A DNA stretch of 64,000 nt from Gemmatimonas sp. (lineage in GTDB: Bacteria; Gemmatimonadota; Gemmatimonadetes; Gemmatimonadales; Gemmatimonadaceae). The position numbers and the translations under genes were made by a program. Within the stretch, counting starts at the first letter, position 1. The number at the start of each line of letters is the position of its first letter. Location of the stretch: the NCBI RefSeq assembly GCF_027531815.1, contig NZ_JAPZSK010000006.1:680652-744651 (forward strand), read 5' to 3'. Of this stretch, positions 9,754 to 19,662 are shown one piece after another. Under the pieces are notes generated by a model. The model saw only the letters and a list, made by a program, of their open reading frames with translations, searched no databases and had not been told where the DNA came from.

Positions 9754-10299
9754 ATGCTCACCCCTCGTCGGGTCCTTTTGCCGCTGCTCTCGCTGTTGCT
9801 CGCCCTTTCCACGCCTGGCACGCGAGCCGAGGCGCAGTATCCCGAGTTGCAGACGGGCACAACCATTCGCATGCGCGGGCCGCAGCTGGCGGGTTCCGTG
9901 CGCGGCATCATCATTGCCCGCAGCGGTGATTCGCTCACGGTGGCTCGGGCGAATGCGAGTCCCGTGACGGTGGCGATCCCATTGCTGAACGCGGTCGACA
10001 TCTTTCGCGGGAAGAGTCGCGGACGCGGTGCGTTGCGCGGAGCGCTGTGGGGTGCCGGCGTTGGCGCGCTGCTGGGGCTGATCCCCGCCGACGAAACCGA
10101 ATGCGAGTTGGACCCGGCGGTGCCGGGCTGTGGCTCCGTAGCGGAATCGGTGGCGTTGACCGCGTTCGGCGGGGCCGCCCTGGGTTCCGTGATCGGCGTG
10201 GCGATCGGTGTCGAGCACTGGGATACCATGCCCATCAGGGTGAGCACCGGCTTCGGGCGCGGCACTGGAGCCATGGTGCGCGTCAGTCTTCACCGATAA
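9754..10299 (+). CDS. Small secreted protein with glycine-rich membrane-like segments
   Basis: A 181-aa protein. ATG 9754 with GGAG 8 bp upstream gives a signal peptide (VLLPLLSLLLALSTPGTRAEA). The N-terminal half has beta-strand character (GTTIRMRGPQLAGSVRG, SVTVAIPLLNAVDIFRGK-like). Two Gly/Ala-rich stretches follow (ALRGALWGAGVGALLGLIP and AFGGAALGSVIGVAIG), like a glycine-zipper protein. Two Cys in ECELDPAVPGCGS may form a disulfide. The function is unknown. It follows the LytTR gene by 116 bp. Confidence 0.6.
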   Translation: MLTPRRVLLPLLSLLLALSTPGTRAEAQYPELQTGTTIRMRGPQLAGSVRGIIIARSGDSLTVARANASPVTVAIPLLNAVDIFRGKSRGRGALRGALWGAGVGALLGLIPADETECELDPAVPGCGSVAESVALTAFGGAALGSVIGVAIGVEHWDTMPIRVSTGFGRGTGAMVRVSLHR

Positions 10300-10306
10300 A
10301 CACGCC

Positions 10307-11773
10307 ATGCCGGTGGTCACCTTTCGCCAGCTCATTGGCAGCCTCGTCGTGCTCGGCTTGGTTGGGTCGAGTCAACCGGCGGTCCATCTGGAAGCGATCC
10401 AGCCCCAGACATTCGCCGCGCCCAACTCGTTCGTGAACGCGCTGGCCGATGTGGACGGTGACGGCGACGCGGAGCTGTTTGTGGGATTCAACGGTGCGCC
10501 CAACCGTCTCTATCGGAACGACGGGGGCACGTTTGTGGACATGGCCGTCACCAGTGGTGTGGCACAGGCGCGCCCCACCCGAGCGGCGGCCTTTGGTGAC
10601 TGGGACGCTGATGGCGATGCCGACCTGCTTGTGGGGTTCGCGCCGGGGGGCGGACCGGTGCTGCAGCTGTATAGAAACGACGGTTGGCGCTTTACCGATG
10701 TCAACGCCCTGGCCGGCCTGGCGGTGGACAGCGGCGCGGTGCGGCAGCCGGTGTGGGTGGACATGGACAGCGACGGTGACCTCGACCTGTTCGTCGCCTT
10801 TCGTGACCGCGCCAACGCGCTGTTCCGCAATGACGGCGGACGCCTGCGCGACGTGGCGGCAGAGGTGGGGTTGGCCGATACGCGCCGCAGCGTGGGCGCC
10901 GTGTGGGCCGATCTCGATGCCGACGGTGACCTGGACGTGATCGTCGGCAACATGGACGGTGACGCGAATGCGGTGTTTCGCAATGATGAAGGACGCTTCA
11001 CTGATGTCGCGGAAGCGTGGGGGCTGGCCTGGGGAGGGCGCGCGCCGCGCGATCCGGCCAACGGCACGGTGCGCCCCTGCGTGGCCGATGTGAACGGCGA
11101 CGGCCGTCTGGATGTGGTGACCGCCAACTACGGCACCCCGGGTCTCTTTCTCGCCGACGGCAACGGGTGGCGCAACGTTGCTGCCGAATGGGGAGTGGCG
11201 GTGGATGGCCGCTACGACAGCTGCGCCCTGGCCGATCTCGATCACGACGGCGCGCTCGACCTCTATTTGAACGGTACCGTGACCCAGGGGCGCAACTGGC
11301 CCGACTATCTGTACCGACAGGCGGGTGGGCGATTTGCCAACATCACGCCGGCCGGCGTCGCGGCCGTGGCTGCCGACCATGGGGTGCAATGGCTGGATCT
11401 CGACGGCGACGGCACCGCCGACCTGGCACTCACCGGGCAAGGGCCGCACGCCGTCTTTGCCAATCGGCTCCCCGACAGCGTGGCCTCGCGGTCGCTGCGC
11501 GTGCGGGTGGTGGACGGACGCGGCCGCGCCACACGGGCGGGGGCCGAAGTGCGGGTGTTTGCCGCCGGCGGGTCGCGGCTGCTGGCCACCGCGCTCGTGG
11601 ATGCCGGCTCTGGCTACGATGCCCAGAGCGACACGCCGGTACACATCGGGCTTGCCCGCCGCGGCCGCGTGGACGTGGAGGTCACCTGGCCGGCCAACGG
11701 CACCCGCCGGGTCACTCGCGTGCGCAACGTGGCGGTGAACGGGCGCCGGGTGCTCACGGTGCGGGTGCCGTAG
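10307..11773 (+). CDS. CRTAC1-family FG-GAP/VCBS repeat protein with ASPIC/UnbV domain
   Basis: A 488-aa extracytoplasmic protein. After an N-terminal hydrophobic segment come seven calcium-binding DxDxDG loops (DVDGDGDAELF, DWDADGDADLL, DMDSDGDLDLF, DLDADGDLDVI, DVNGDGRLDVV, DLDHDGALDLY, DLDGDGTADLA) spaced as blades of a beta-propeller. The C-terminal roughly 95 residues match the ASPIC/UnbV domain. Such proteins are common in Gemmatimonadota and related phyla, and their roles are mostly unknown. A long antisense open frame here is a composition artefact. Confidence 0.85.
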   Translation: MPVVTFRQLIGSLVVLGLVGSSQPAVHLEAIQPQTFAAPNSFVNALADVDGDGDAELFVGFNGAPNRLYRNDGGTFVDMAVTSGVAQARPTRAAAFGDWDADGDADLLVGFAPGGGPVLQLYRNDGWRFTDVNALAGLAVDSGAVRQPVWVDMDSDGDLDLFVAFRDRANALFRNDGGRLRDVAAEVGLADTRRSVGAVWADLDADGDLDVIVGNMDGDANAVFRNDEGRFTDVAEAWGLAWGGRAPRDPANGTVRPCVADVNGDGRLDVVTANYGTPGLFLADGNGWRNVAAEWGVAVDGRYDSCALADLDHDGALDLYLNGTVTQGRNWPDYLYRQAGGRFANITPAGVAAVAADHGVQWLDLDGDGTADLALTGQGPHAVFANRLPDSVASRSLRVRVVDGRGRATRAGAEVRVFAAGGSRLLATALVDAGSGYDAQSDTPVHIGLARRGRVDVEVTWPANGTRRVTRVRNVAVNGRRVLTVRVP

Positions 11774-12111
11774 GACACGAAGAGCGTCGCACCCCGGTAC
11801 GGGCTGCACCGGGCTGGAGCCGCGTGAGTCGACCGTCGGGTTGACGTGCCGCGTGCCGCCGCGAGACGAGATGGTGGCTTGCCCGGCCGAGACCATGGCC
11901 AACGCCGTGCGCGACGGGTCAGCTCCAGGGCATGGCGGCGGGGCCGGGCCCGGTGACAGGTCGCTGTGACGAAACCGGCCCGCCGCCGGTCTTGGGCACA
12001 ACGAGGGCCCGGGCTTCCGGGAAGCGAGTGCCCCCCTCCCCGTGGCGGTACGGCCATTAGCTTACCCGCCATGCTCCCCAGTCCCGTGACCTCCGCCGTA
12101 CAACGACCGCG
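11774..12111. other. Intergenic gap before citrate synthase
   Basis: A 338-bp gap. A weak inverted repeat (CCCGGT/ACCGGG, near 11793 to 11813) may help to end the FG-GAP transcript. I see no gene, repeat array or convincing promoter hexamers. Confidence 0.4.
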
Positions 12112-13476
12112 ATGAGCCAGCCCACGACGACCACGCCCGACGCCCTCGAGATCCGCGACAGCCGCACCGGATCCACCTACACGGCCCCCATCCGCACCGA
12201 GGGGCCCGAAGGGGACACGTACATCCGCGCCGCCGATCTCAAGCAGGTGAAGCGGGAAGCTGGTGATTTCGGGACGCTCAGCTACGACCCGGCGTTCATG
12301 AACACTGCCTCCTGCCGCAGCGCCATCACCTTCATCGACGGCGACAAGGGCATCCTGCGCTATCGCGGCTACCCCATCGAGCAGCTGGCGGAGAACGCCA
12401 CCTTCCTCGAAGTGGCGTACCTGCTGCGCCACGGCAACCTGCCCGACCAGAAGCAGTACGACACATGGGTGCACGACATCACGTTCCACACGTATGTCCA
12501 CGAGAACATCCGCAAGTTCCTCGAAGGGTTCCGGTACGACGCGCACCCGATGAACATGCTGTGCAGCGCCACCGCCGCGCTCTCCAGCTTCTATCCGCAG
12601 GCGCGGGACATTCACGACCCGCAACAGCGCTACATCAGCATGATTCGCCTCATGGCGAAGCTGCCGACCATCGCGGCATTCGCGTATCGCCACGTGAAGG
12701 GGCTGCCGTTCATCTACCCCGACAACGATCTCAGCTACACGGAGAACTTCCTCTCCATGGTGGCGCGCATGTCGGAGCCCAAGTACGAAGCGAACCCGGT
12801 GTTCGTGAAGGCGCTCGAGGTGCTCTTCATCCTGCACGCCGATCACGAGCAGAACTGCAGCACGAGCGCGGTGCGCGCGATCGGCTCGTCGGGGGTGGAC
12901 CCCTTCTCGGCGGTGGCGGGCGGCATCGCCGCGCTTTTCGGTCCGTTGCACGGTGGCGCGAACGAAGCGGTGCTGCGCATGATCAGCGAGATCGGCGACA
13001 AGAAGAACATCCCCGCCTTCATCGAGGCCGTGAAGAGCGGCAAGGGCGAGCAGCGGCTCATGGGCTTCGGGCACCGCGTCTACAAGAGCTACGACCCGCG
13101 CGCGCGCATCGTGAAGCAGCTTGCCGACGAGGTGTTCGCCCAGGTCGGCATGGACAAGGACCTCGAAATCGCGCTGGAGCTCGAGCGCATTGCGCTCAGC
13201 GATGACTACTTCATCGCCCGCAAGCTGTATCCCAACGTCGACTTCTACACGGGCCTCATCTATCGCAGCATGGCCTTCCCCACCGACTTCTTTACGGTGC
13301 TCTTCGCGGTGGCCCGTGTCGCCGGCTGGATGGCGCAGTGGGAAGAGATGATCCTCGACAAGGAGCAGAAGATCGCCCGCCCCCGGCAGATCTACATCGG
13401 CGAAGGCGAGCGGCAGTACGCCGATCTGCTCACCGACAAGTTCCCCAAGGCGCGCAAGGACAGCATTCGGAAGTAG
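12112..13476 (+). CDS. gltA: Citrate synthase
   Basis: The cytoplasmic TCA-cycle enzyme that condenses oxaloacetate and acetyl-CoA (454 aa). Family signatures are ILRYRGYPIEQL, the His region LHADHEQNCSTSAVR, GPLHGGANEAV, the signature MGFGHRVYKSYDPRA with the catalytic His, and the catalytic Asp region PNVDFYTG. The length fits type II-like bacterial enzymes. It stands alone, with a glycosyltransferase gene starting 25 bp after it on the same strand. Confidence 0.97.
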   Translation: MSQPTTTTPDALEIRDSRTGSTYTAPIRTEGPEGDTYIRAADLKQVKREAGDFGTLSYDPAFMNTASCRSAITFIDGDKGILRYRGYPIEQLAENATFLEVAYLLRHGNLPDQKQYDTWVHDITFHTYVHENIRKFLEGFRYDAHPMNMLCSATAALSSFYPQARDIHDPQQRYISMIRLMAKLPTIAAFAYRHVKGLPFIYPDNDLSYTENFLSMVARMSEPKYEANPVFVKALEVLFILHADHEQNCSTSAVRAIGSSGVDPFSAVAGGIAALFGPLHGGANEAVLRMISEIGDKKNIPAFIEAVKSGKGEQRLMGFGHRVYKSYDPRARIVKQLADEVFAQVGMDKDLEIALELERIALSDDYFIARKLYPNVDFYTGLIYRSMAFPTDFFTVLFAVARVAGWMAQWEEMILDKEQKIARPRQIYIGEGERQYADLLTDKFPKARKDSIRK

Positions 13477-13501
13477 GCGCGCCGCTCCCGAACGATACTG
13501 C

Positions 13502-14287
13502 GTGCACCAGACACGATTGAACGATTCGACATTGCAGGCGTCGGTGCTGGGTCTCGTTGTCCCCTGTTACAACGAGGCCCGGCGACTCGACCGGGCCACC
13601 TTTCAGGCGTTCCTGTCCGATCCGTCGGGACCGCTGCTGCTCTTCGTGGATGACGGCAGCACCGATGACACCGCGGCGGTGCTCGGCGACATGGTCCGGG
13701 GCACGGCAAGTGGCCGCGCCGAGGTGCTCCGCCTCCCCGCCAACGGCGGCAAGGCGGAGGCGGTGCGTCAGGGGCTGCTTGCGCTGCTCGATCGCCCGGG
13801 GCTGGAGTTCGTGGGCTTCTGGGACGCCGATCTCGCCACGCCACTCGATGAGATTCCCAACTTTCTGGGGACCTTCCGCCGCAATCCCGACGCCGACTGG
13901 ATCTTCGGGGCTCGGGTGCAGCTGTTGGGCCGCAACATCCGGCGACGGGCCATTCGCCATTACCTCGGTCGGGTATTCGCCACGGCGGTGTCGGTGACCC
14001 TGACCCTGCCCGTGTATGACACGCAGTGCGGCGCCAAGATGTTCCGTGTGTCGAAGAGTCTGCGCGACGTGCTGCAGCGACCGTTCGTGTCCCGCTGGAT
14101 CTTCGATGTGGAGATGATTGCGCGACTGCTGGCGCTCCCGGAGCGCGTGCGCGCCGCCGACCCGAGTCGCGGCATCTTCGAACTGCCGCTGCAGCAGTGG
14201 GTGGATGTGGACGGGTCCAAGGTGCGGCCGCGCGATTTCTTCCGCGCGTTTTTCGACTTGCTGCGCATCCGGCAGAGCGTGCGATGA
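13502..14287 (+). CDS. Family 2 glycosyltransferase, dolichyl-phosphate-sugar synthase type
   Basis: A 261-aa GT-A enzyme starting with GTG. It shows VVPCYNEARRL, the nucleotide-binding FVDDGSTDDT, the ANGGKAEAVRQG segment and the metal-binding WDADLATP (DXD). A soluble C-terminal half without added membrane helices resembles polyprenyl-phosphate glucosyl/mannosyl transferases. Its stop overlaps the ATG of a GT39-type membrane transferase, which would use the lipid-linked sugar made here. The functional pairing is inferred. Confidence 0.8.
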   Translation: MHQTRLNDSTLQASVLGLVVPCYNEARRLDRATFQAFLSDPSGPLLLFVDDGSTDDTAAVLGDMVRGTASGRAEVLRLPANGGKAEAVRQGLLALLDRPGLEFVGFWDADLATPLDEIPNFLGTFRRNPDADWIFGARVQLLGRNIRRRAIRHYLGRVFATAVSVTLTLPVYDTQCGAKMFRVSKSLRDVLQRPFVSRWIFDVEMIARLLALPERVRAADPSRGIFELPLQQWVDVDGSKVRPRDFFRAFFDLLRIRQSVR

Positions 14288-15924
14288 GTGACGCCGGCGA
14301 ACCACGGCGAGCCGGAGTGCGCAGGAGCTGGGGGGACGGGGCACACCTCGCGCTCGTGGTGACGGTGGCGCTCACGGGCCTCGTCCTGGCCGCGATCCTG
14401 GTCGGGCGGCGCGAACTGTGGCTCGACGAGTATCACACGTGGCTGCTCGCCACCATGCCGCTGTCATCGCTGTGGACGTTCGTGACCGGTGATGTGCATC
14501 CGCCGCTCTATTTCGCCCTCATGAACGGCTGGTACCGGCTGGCCGGCGACGGCCCGCTCGCCTTGCGCCTCCCGTCCCTCCTCGCGTACGCGGCGAGCGT
14601 GTTCGTGTTCGCTGCGGCCCTGCGACCGGCAGGTGGCAGCGTGACTGTGCGGAGCGCCGCCGTCGCCTTGTTTGCGCTGTCGCCCGCCCTCGTCTACTAC
14701 GGCAGCGAGGCGCGCATGTATGCGCTCACGGTGCTGCTGGCCACCGCGGTGCTCGCGTGCGTCGTGCGTCTGCACGACGAGAGCCGCTCCGCCCACCAGC
14801 ACGAGGGCACCGCAGCCATCCTTGCCGTCGCGGCAACGCTGTTGGTGTACACGCACTACACGGGTCTCTTCTTCCTGAGCGGACTCGGGCTGGCCTGGCT
14901 GCTGCGCTGCCTTCGGCGCCGCGCCGGCTGGCGTCCGTTCGTGCGCTTTGTCGTGATCGCTGGCGTGGGTACGGGACTCTGGCTTCCCACACTCCTCGAG
15001 CAGCGCGCCCGCAAGCTGGCCATCGACCGCCAGCATGTGGCCGCCGTGGCAGCGACGAGCCCCACGGCCATAACGGACGGCCAGAGGCAAGCAGCCACGA
15101 CGGCCGCCGCACCCGCGGGAACGGCCTTGGCACCGCAGGGAATGGTCGCGTGGGCGAAAAGTCTCGCGATGAGCACGGCCAGCATCATGGGAGTGTTCCC
15201 CGCGACCGGCGTCCTGGTGATGGGACTGCTCGCCCTCCCCTTTCTGGTGCTCGCGGTGGGTGTACTCCTGGCCGTGCGGGCGCGCGATGAGCTGGCGTTC
15301 ACCTTTGTCCTCATCTTCGCTGTCACGGCCGCGGGGACGCTCATCGTGCCCATCTCCCGCCGGTACCTGCTCGTGGCGGCCCCCGCGCTCTTCCTGCTGC
15401 TCTGGCGCGGGCTCGAGGCACTGCATCGACTGCGGCCAGCGCTGACCGTCGCCGGACCGGTCGCCGCGCTCCTGTCACTGGCAGGGTGCCTGCGCATGAC
15501 CATGACACCGGAGGCGCAGCCGCTGGCCCGCATCGCGGCGGTCATCCGCGCCGATACGAGCCGCCTCCCCGTTCACATCATCTCGAACTATGCGGCCGTA
15601 CCCCTGCGCTACCATCTGCGCCGGGACAGTACCGCTGCGGTTCAGGGGTTCCCCGTGAACGTCGATGCGTGGTGGACCAGCCAGCCCTTCAAGGGATGGG
15701 CGACCGTACCGGTCACACGCGACAGCACCGACGCGTGGATCGACGCGCACGCCGCGCCCGCCGCGTGGCTCGTGCAGTTCGAGGCCGATTTCCAGGACCC
15801 CTGGCACTACATGGAAGAGAGCCTCGACCGTCGCTACGTACGCACCGCCGTCGCCGCCGACGCGCTGCGTGAATCGTCCTGGCGTCTCTATCGCCTCACG
15901 GACAGAGGCGCGGCACGCCCCTAG
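14284..15924 (+). CDS. Polytopic membrane glycosyltransferase (GT39/ArnT-like)
   Basis: A 546-aa integral membrane protein starting at ATG 14284 (ATGA overlap). The first periplasmic loop has the acidic motif LWLDEYHTWL and then DVHPPLYFALM, the signature of ArnT/PMT-like transferases that take sugar from polyprenyl phosphate. About ten hydrophobic segments follow, with a soluble C-terminal domain from about residue 420. It probably glycosylates an envelope acceptor with the product of the preceding gene. Confidence 0.8.
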   Translation: MSDAGEPRRAGVRRSWGDGAHLALVVTVALTGLVLAAILVGRRELWLDEYHTWLLATMPLSSLWTFVTGDVHPPLYFALMNGWYRLAGDGPLALRLPSLLAYAASVFVFAAALRPAGGSVTVRSAAVALFALSPALVYYGSEARMYALTVLLATAVLACVVRLHDESRSAHQHEGTAAILAVAATLLVYTHYTGLFFLSGLGLAWLLRCLRRRAGWRPFVRFVVIAGVGTGLWLPTLLEQRARKLAIDRQHVAAVAATSPTAITDGQRQAATTAAAPAGTALAPQGMVAWAKSLAMSTASIMGVFPATGVLVMGLLALPFLVLAVGVLLAVRARDELAFTFVLIFAVTAAGTLIVPISRRYLLVAAPALFLLLWRGLEALHRLRPALTVAGPVAALLSLAGCLRMTMTPEAQPLARIAAVIRADTSRLPVHIISNYAAVPLRYHLRRDSTAAVQGFPVNVDAWWTSQPFKGWATVPVTRDSTDAWIDAHAAPAAWLVQFEADFQDPWHYMEESLDRRYVRTAVAADALRESSWRLYRLTDRGAARP

Positions 15925-16046
15925 GGTCGTATGGCACGGAACTCGCGGCCGGATTCGGTGTCATTGCATGTTCATCCGGACAGATTGGACATACCCTCAT
16001 CCGACCATGGGATTAACATTCGATGTCTCTCAATTAGGACCGGGTG

Positions 16047-17003
16047 ATGGGTAACTCCATGCGGACCAATGGTTCCTCGGTGTCCGTGGTCATTCCAGCG
16101 TATCGGGCGGCGGCGTTCCTTGGCGACGCCATCGCGTCCGTTCGCGCGCAAACGGTCCAGCCTGGGGAGGTCATCGTGGTCGATGACTGTTCACCCGATG
16201 ACACGGTGGCGGTGGCGCGCACGCTCGATGTAACGCTGGTGGAAAGTGCGACCAATGGTGGATCGGCGCGCGCGCGCAACATCGGGATAGCGCGTGCGTG
16301 CGGGAGCATTGTGGCCTTCCTCGATGCCGACGACCAGTGGCACCCCATGCATCTCGAGCTGTCGCTCCGCGCGCTCGACGAATCGGGGGCCATCCTGTGC
16401 AGCAGCCGAACCACCACGGGCGAGGAGTTTCCGTCCATCGCCGACACGCGCGGCCATCAGCATTTCGCCGAACGCGCCCTGCTGGCACACATGCTCGGTC
16501 CCAATCCGGTGGCGCAGACCACCTGCGTGGTGCACCGTGATCCTCTGCAGCGAGTGGGGGGCTACCAGGACGGGGAGCGACACGCCGAGGACTATCAGCT
16601 CTGGCTGCGCCTGGCCACCCAAGGCAGCTTCGCGCTGCTCGACGCCGTGACGTGCCGCTATCGGCTACATGCGGGACAGACCAGCCGCGCGTCGGTCAGT
16701 ATGTTCGAGAAGGCGTGGGAGCACCGGCTGCGCGCCTGTCGGGAGTGGAAGGCACAATTCGGCGACCGGTTCCCCAACCTCGACCAGGAGTTTCACGCCG
16801 CGCTTGATCAGGCGCTGTCCGTGGACCTCACGGCGGTGTGGTACGACATCGACCGCCCCGCACGCGACTACTTCGAGGGCCTCGCGGCCCGGACCCCGGA
16901 GCTGCGTCCCATCTGGGACCGGCAGCTGGCCACGCGCGAGGCGTGGCCGATTGCCAGACTCCGCAAGGCCGCGCGCGAGCTGCTCCGCCCCGACGCCACG
17001 TAG
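16047..17003 (+). CDS. Family 2 glycosyltransferase
   Basis: A 318-aa cytoplasmic GT-A fold enzyme. Motifs: VSVVIPAYRAAAFLGDAI, VVDDCSPDDTV, GGSARARNIGIA, the DXD motif AFLDADDQWHP and the acceptor-side HAEDYQLWLRLA. It has no membrane helices. GTG 16044 directly precedes ATG 16047 and either could initiate. It closes the glycosyltransferase cluster after a 120-bp gap and ends 8 bp from the convergent DUF5916 gene. It probably contributes to a surface polysaccharide or glycan. Confidence 0.8.
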   Translation: MGNSMRTNGSSVSVVIPAYRAAAFLGDAIASVRAQTVQPGEVIVVDDCSPDDTVAVARTLDVTLVESATNGGSARARNIGIARACGSIVAFLDADDQWHPMHLELSLRALDESGAILCSSRTTTGEEFPSIADTRGHQHFAERALLAHMLGPNPVAQTTCVVHRDPLQRVGGYQDGERHAEDYQLWLRLATQGSFALLDAVTCRYRLHAGQTSRASVSMFEKAWEHRLRACREWKAQFGDRFPNLDQEFHAALDQALSVDLTAVWYDIDRPARDYFEGLAARTPELRPIWDRQLATREAWPIARLRKAARELLRPDAT

Positions 17004-17011
17004 GCGCGGCG

Positions 17012-19441
17012 CTACTGCATCCGGAACAGGTAGCTCACCTTGGCGAAGAACACATCCGCCGAGCGACGCAGGGTGCGGGAACCATCGGGCTCGTCGGCGC
17101 GCAGCTGGTCGCCGTAGCCGAAGTACACCACCGTCCCCGGGGACGGCAGGTACGAGAAGAGCACGTCGAGTCGGGCGCGGGTCCGCTCGAAGGCGGCCGC
17201 GCGCCGTAGCGTCCCGTCACGCTGGCGCAGGTATACCGGAAGCTCGGTGCGCGAGTCGTCACGCAGCGAATCCTGCTGCACCACCGAGTGTTCACCGATG
17301 ACCCGTACGAAGACCTGCCGCGTGATCTGATATTCCGCACGTACGCGAGGGGTGTTGCGGGAGAGCACGAGCGAACCATCCGTCTTGCGACGGAAGGTCT
17401 CGTACGCCCACGTCGCCGACAGGCGCAGCTGCTCGGTGGGACGCAGATTGAGCGACTGATTGAAGATGAGGATGTCGGCGGAACTCCATTCGGGGAAGTT
17501 CTCATCCTGCCCCCAGACCGCGACCGTCGTGGCACTGAATCGCTTGAACTCCGGCGTGCTCACCGAGGTGACCCAATCGAAGTTGGGCAGTCGCCGGGTG
17601 CCGGTGTAGCCAAGGGTATCCACGCGTCCGCCCACCGCAGGGCGCAGCAGCACGTAGTTGGTGTAGAGGTCACGATCGTACCCGAACTCCTCACGCAGCC
17701 ATTGCGCCCCCACCTGCCAGCCGCCGCGCAGGCGGGTGTTGGTGCGCAGATGCAGCTGCGCATCCTGCGCCGGTCGTCGGTTCACGAAATCCGCGTACTG
17801 GTAGCGTCCCAGCAGGTACACCTCGGGGCTGAACACCTCCACCAGGGCACCGGGTTTACCGAACAGATTGAGCCGGTGCGTGGCGCTCACATTCGCGATC
17901 CCGGGACGCGCAATGAACCCGCTCTGCGCATCGAAATCGCGCGAGATGCCATTGAGCACATAGCGGGCGTAGAACGCCCGTCCATTGCGCACGGCGGAGA
18001 GATCCCACAGCGGCGCGGCCCCCGAAACGTCACCGGCGCGCGTGAAGCTGCGTACCGCCTGTGCCTGCACGCTGTAGACGCCGCGCACGAGTCGGCCGTC
18101 CACCCCCACCACCCGATTCCAGTTGCGCCCCTCGGTACGATCGGTGTACACGAACCCCAGCCGACTCTGCTTTCCCAGATCCCGCTGCAGGCGCACGATG
18201 TTGAATAGGGGAGACTCGCGCCCCGTGGCCGAGGCCTCGCGGCTGTCCACCGCCGACAGCACGCCGATGTCGAAGCCGCGCTGCTTGCCGGTGAGCTTCG
18301 TGGCAAAGACCGGCTGCGAAATGCGGCGCGTGTAGATGAGGCGATTGGGTGTGCTGAACTGCTCCTGACTCTCGAGGAAGAAGGGGCGCCGTTCGGCGAA
18401 GAACACCGCGATGCGCGGATCGGCGGAAAACTGCGTGGCGTCAGCTTCCACCTGCGAGAAGTCAGGATTGGCCGTTCCCGAGAGCGTCAGATTGCTGGTG
18501 ATCCCCCACCGCGCACTGCCGCCGATGTCGGGGCGCTGCGTATCGTATCGCCACGAGCCCGGCGTGGCACCCTGGCCACCGAAGGCACTCGACGTCACCG
18601 TGGGGATGAGATCCACCGTGACCCCGCGCTGCAGGTCCCGCAACCCGTCGAGCGTGCCCGACTGCGCGAGGAAGCTGGCACTGGCCCGCTTGGTGGTGGT
18701 CCACGTCTGTTCATGCCCGGTGGACTGGACGGTGCGCACGACATTCAACTGCCAGGTGTGCACGTCCACGTTGCGGTAGCGGAGGCTCTTGAAGGGAATC
18801 GCGATCTCCACCTCATAGCCGCGATCGGTGACGCGCCCCTTGGAGCGCCACACGTAGTCCGGCGCCAGGTCGGTGGCCTCCCGAGCCCGCGTGGTGGTGC
18901 TCGCGAAGCCGCCCCCCCCGGTTGCGGCGCCCGTTTCGGTAAGCACGCCGTCACTCTGGATACCGAACGGATTGACGGCAAACACCAGCGCCTGCCGGCT
19001 GTCGTTGTACGTGCCAAGAAAGAGCTGGATGTTGTCGTCCTGCGTGATGCGATCACGGTCGGCGAGCGTGGCGCGCACGCTCCCCGGCGCCGCGTGGGCG
19101 CGCACGCCCACGTGCAGCGCTGTACCGCTGTACCAAACCAGGACCTCCGTGCTGTCCTGTGCCGCGATCCCGTCGTTCGGAAAGAACTGGGAGAAGCCGG
19201 TGAGGACGGAGGCAGTGCCCCATTCCGGCTCGTCGAGAAGGCCATCGATCACCGGGACCCGCTCGGCGCGTGGCACGGACACCTTCGTCTTGCCGCTGCG
19301 ACCATCGTAGACCGGGCCCGGCTCCACGCGCCGAATCGCCGCGGGCGGAGTGCCGACCGAGGTCAGCAGCAGGGGCACAACCAACAGGGGCAGCAGGGAC
19401 ACGACGCGGTGGGCTGGGGCCAATGGATGATACCCGCCCAT
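17012..19441 (-). CDS. DUF5916/CBM9-like outer-membrane protein
   Basis: An 809-aa secreted protein. A signal peptide (SLLPLLVVPLLLTSVG) is followed by a CBM9-like beta-sandwich (PVIDGLLDEPEWGTASVL, FLGTYNDSRQALVFAVNPFGIQ), then a long beta-barrel-like region with the family feature FFAERRPFFLESQEQF. Proteins of this architecture (DUF5916) are typical of Bacteroidota and Gemmatimonadota and are thought to sit in the outer membrane; their substrate is unknown. It lies alone on the minus strand, convergent with the glycosyltransferase cluster. Confidence 0.85.
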   Translation of the reverse strand: MGGYHPLAPAHRVVSLLPLLVVPLLLTSVGTPPAAIRRVEPGPVYDGRSGKTKVSVPRAERVPVIDGLLDEPEWGTASVLTGFSQFFPNDGIAAQDSTEVLVWYSGTALHVGVRAHAAPGSVRATLADRDRITQDDNIQLFLGTYNDSRQALVFAVNPFGIQSDGVLTETGAATGGGGFASTTTRAREATDLAPDYVWRSKGRVTDRGYEVEIAIPFKSLRYRNVDVHTWQLNVVRTVQSTGHEQTWTTTKRASASFLAQSGTLDGLRDLQRGVTVDLIPTVTSSAFGGQGATPGSWRYDTQRPDIGGSARWGITSNLTLSGTANPDFSQVEADATQFSADPRIAVFFAERRPFFLESQEQFSTPNRLIYTRRISQPVFATKLTGKQRGFDIGVLSAVDSREASATGRESPLFNIVRLQRDLGKQSRLGFVYTDRTEGRNWNRVVGVDGRLVRGVYSVQAQAVRSFTRAGDVSGAAPLWDLSAVRNGRAFYARYVLNGISRDFDAQSGFIARPGIANVSATHRLNLFGKPGALVEVFSPEVYLLGRYQYADFVNRRPAQDAQLHLRTNTRLRGGWQVGAQWLREEFGYDRDLYTNYVLLRPAVGGRVDTLGYTGTRRLPNFDWVTSVSTPEFKRFSATTVAVWGQDENFPEWSSADILIFNQSLNLRPTEQLRLSATWAYETFRRKTDGSLVLSRNTPRVRAEYQITRQVFVRVIGEHSVVQQDSLRDDSRTELPVYLRQRDGTLRRAAAFERTRARLDVLFSYLPSPGTVVYFGYGDQLRADEPDGSRTLRRSADVFFAKVSYLFRMQ

Positions 19442-19600
19442 ACGCGGCAGCTGCGTGATTCGTTACCGCCGCCGCGGACCGCGCAGGGGCGCGGGTGCGG
19501 ATGCTTCGGGCCATGGGGTCGGGCGTGCACCCATCTGCCAGCCTCCGCCGGGCGCAGGTGGCACGCCGGCTCGACCTCATTCCGTTAGGCTGGTCTGTGA

Positions 19601-19662
19601 GGAGCTGGTGTCGGAGCTGGAGGAGCTGGGGTCGGAGCTGGGGTCAGAGCTGGGGTCAGAGC
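19601..19662 (+). repeat. 12-bp tandem repeat array, left of RAYT
   Basis: The unit GGAGCTGGGGTC occurs about five times, as GGAGCTGGTGTC, GGAGCTGGA, two exact copies, AGAGCTGGGGTC and a partial AGAGC. The RAYT stop codon (19656 to 19658 on the minus strand) lies inside the array. The mirror-image array lies at 20380 to 20505. Confidence 0.9.

Noticed and set aside
10283..12001. 572-codon antisense frame over the FG-GAP gene
   Set aside because: The repeated DxDxDG codons on the plus strand create an open antisense frame; it has no recognisable features.
15925..16043. TTGGAC/TAACAT promoter before the third glycosyltransferase
   Set aside because: The spacing between the hexamers is about 22 bp, too long to trust.
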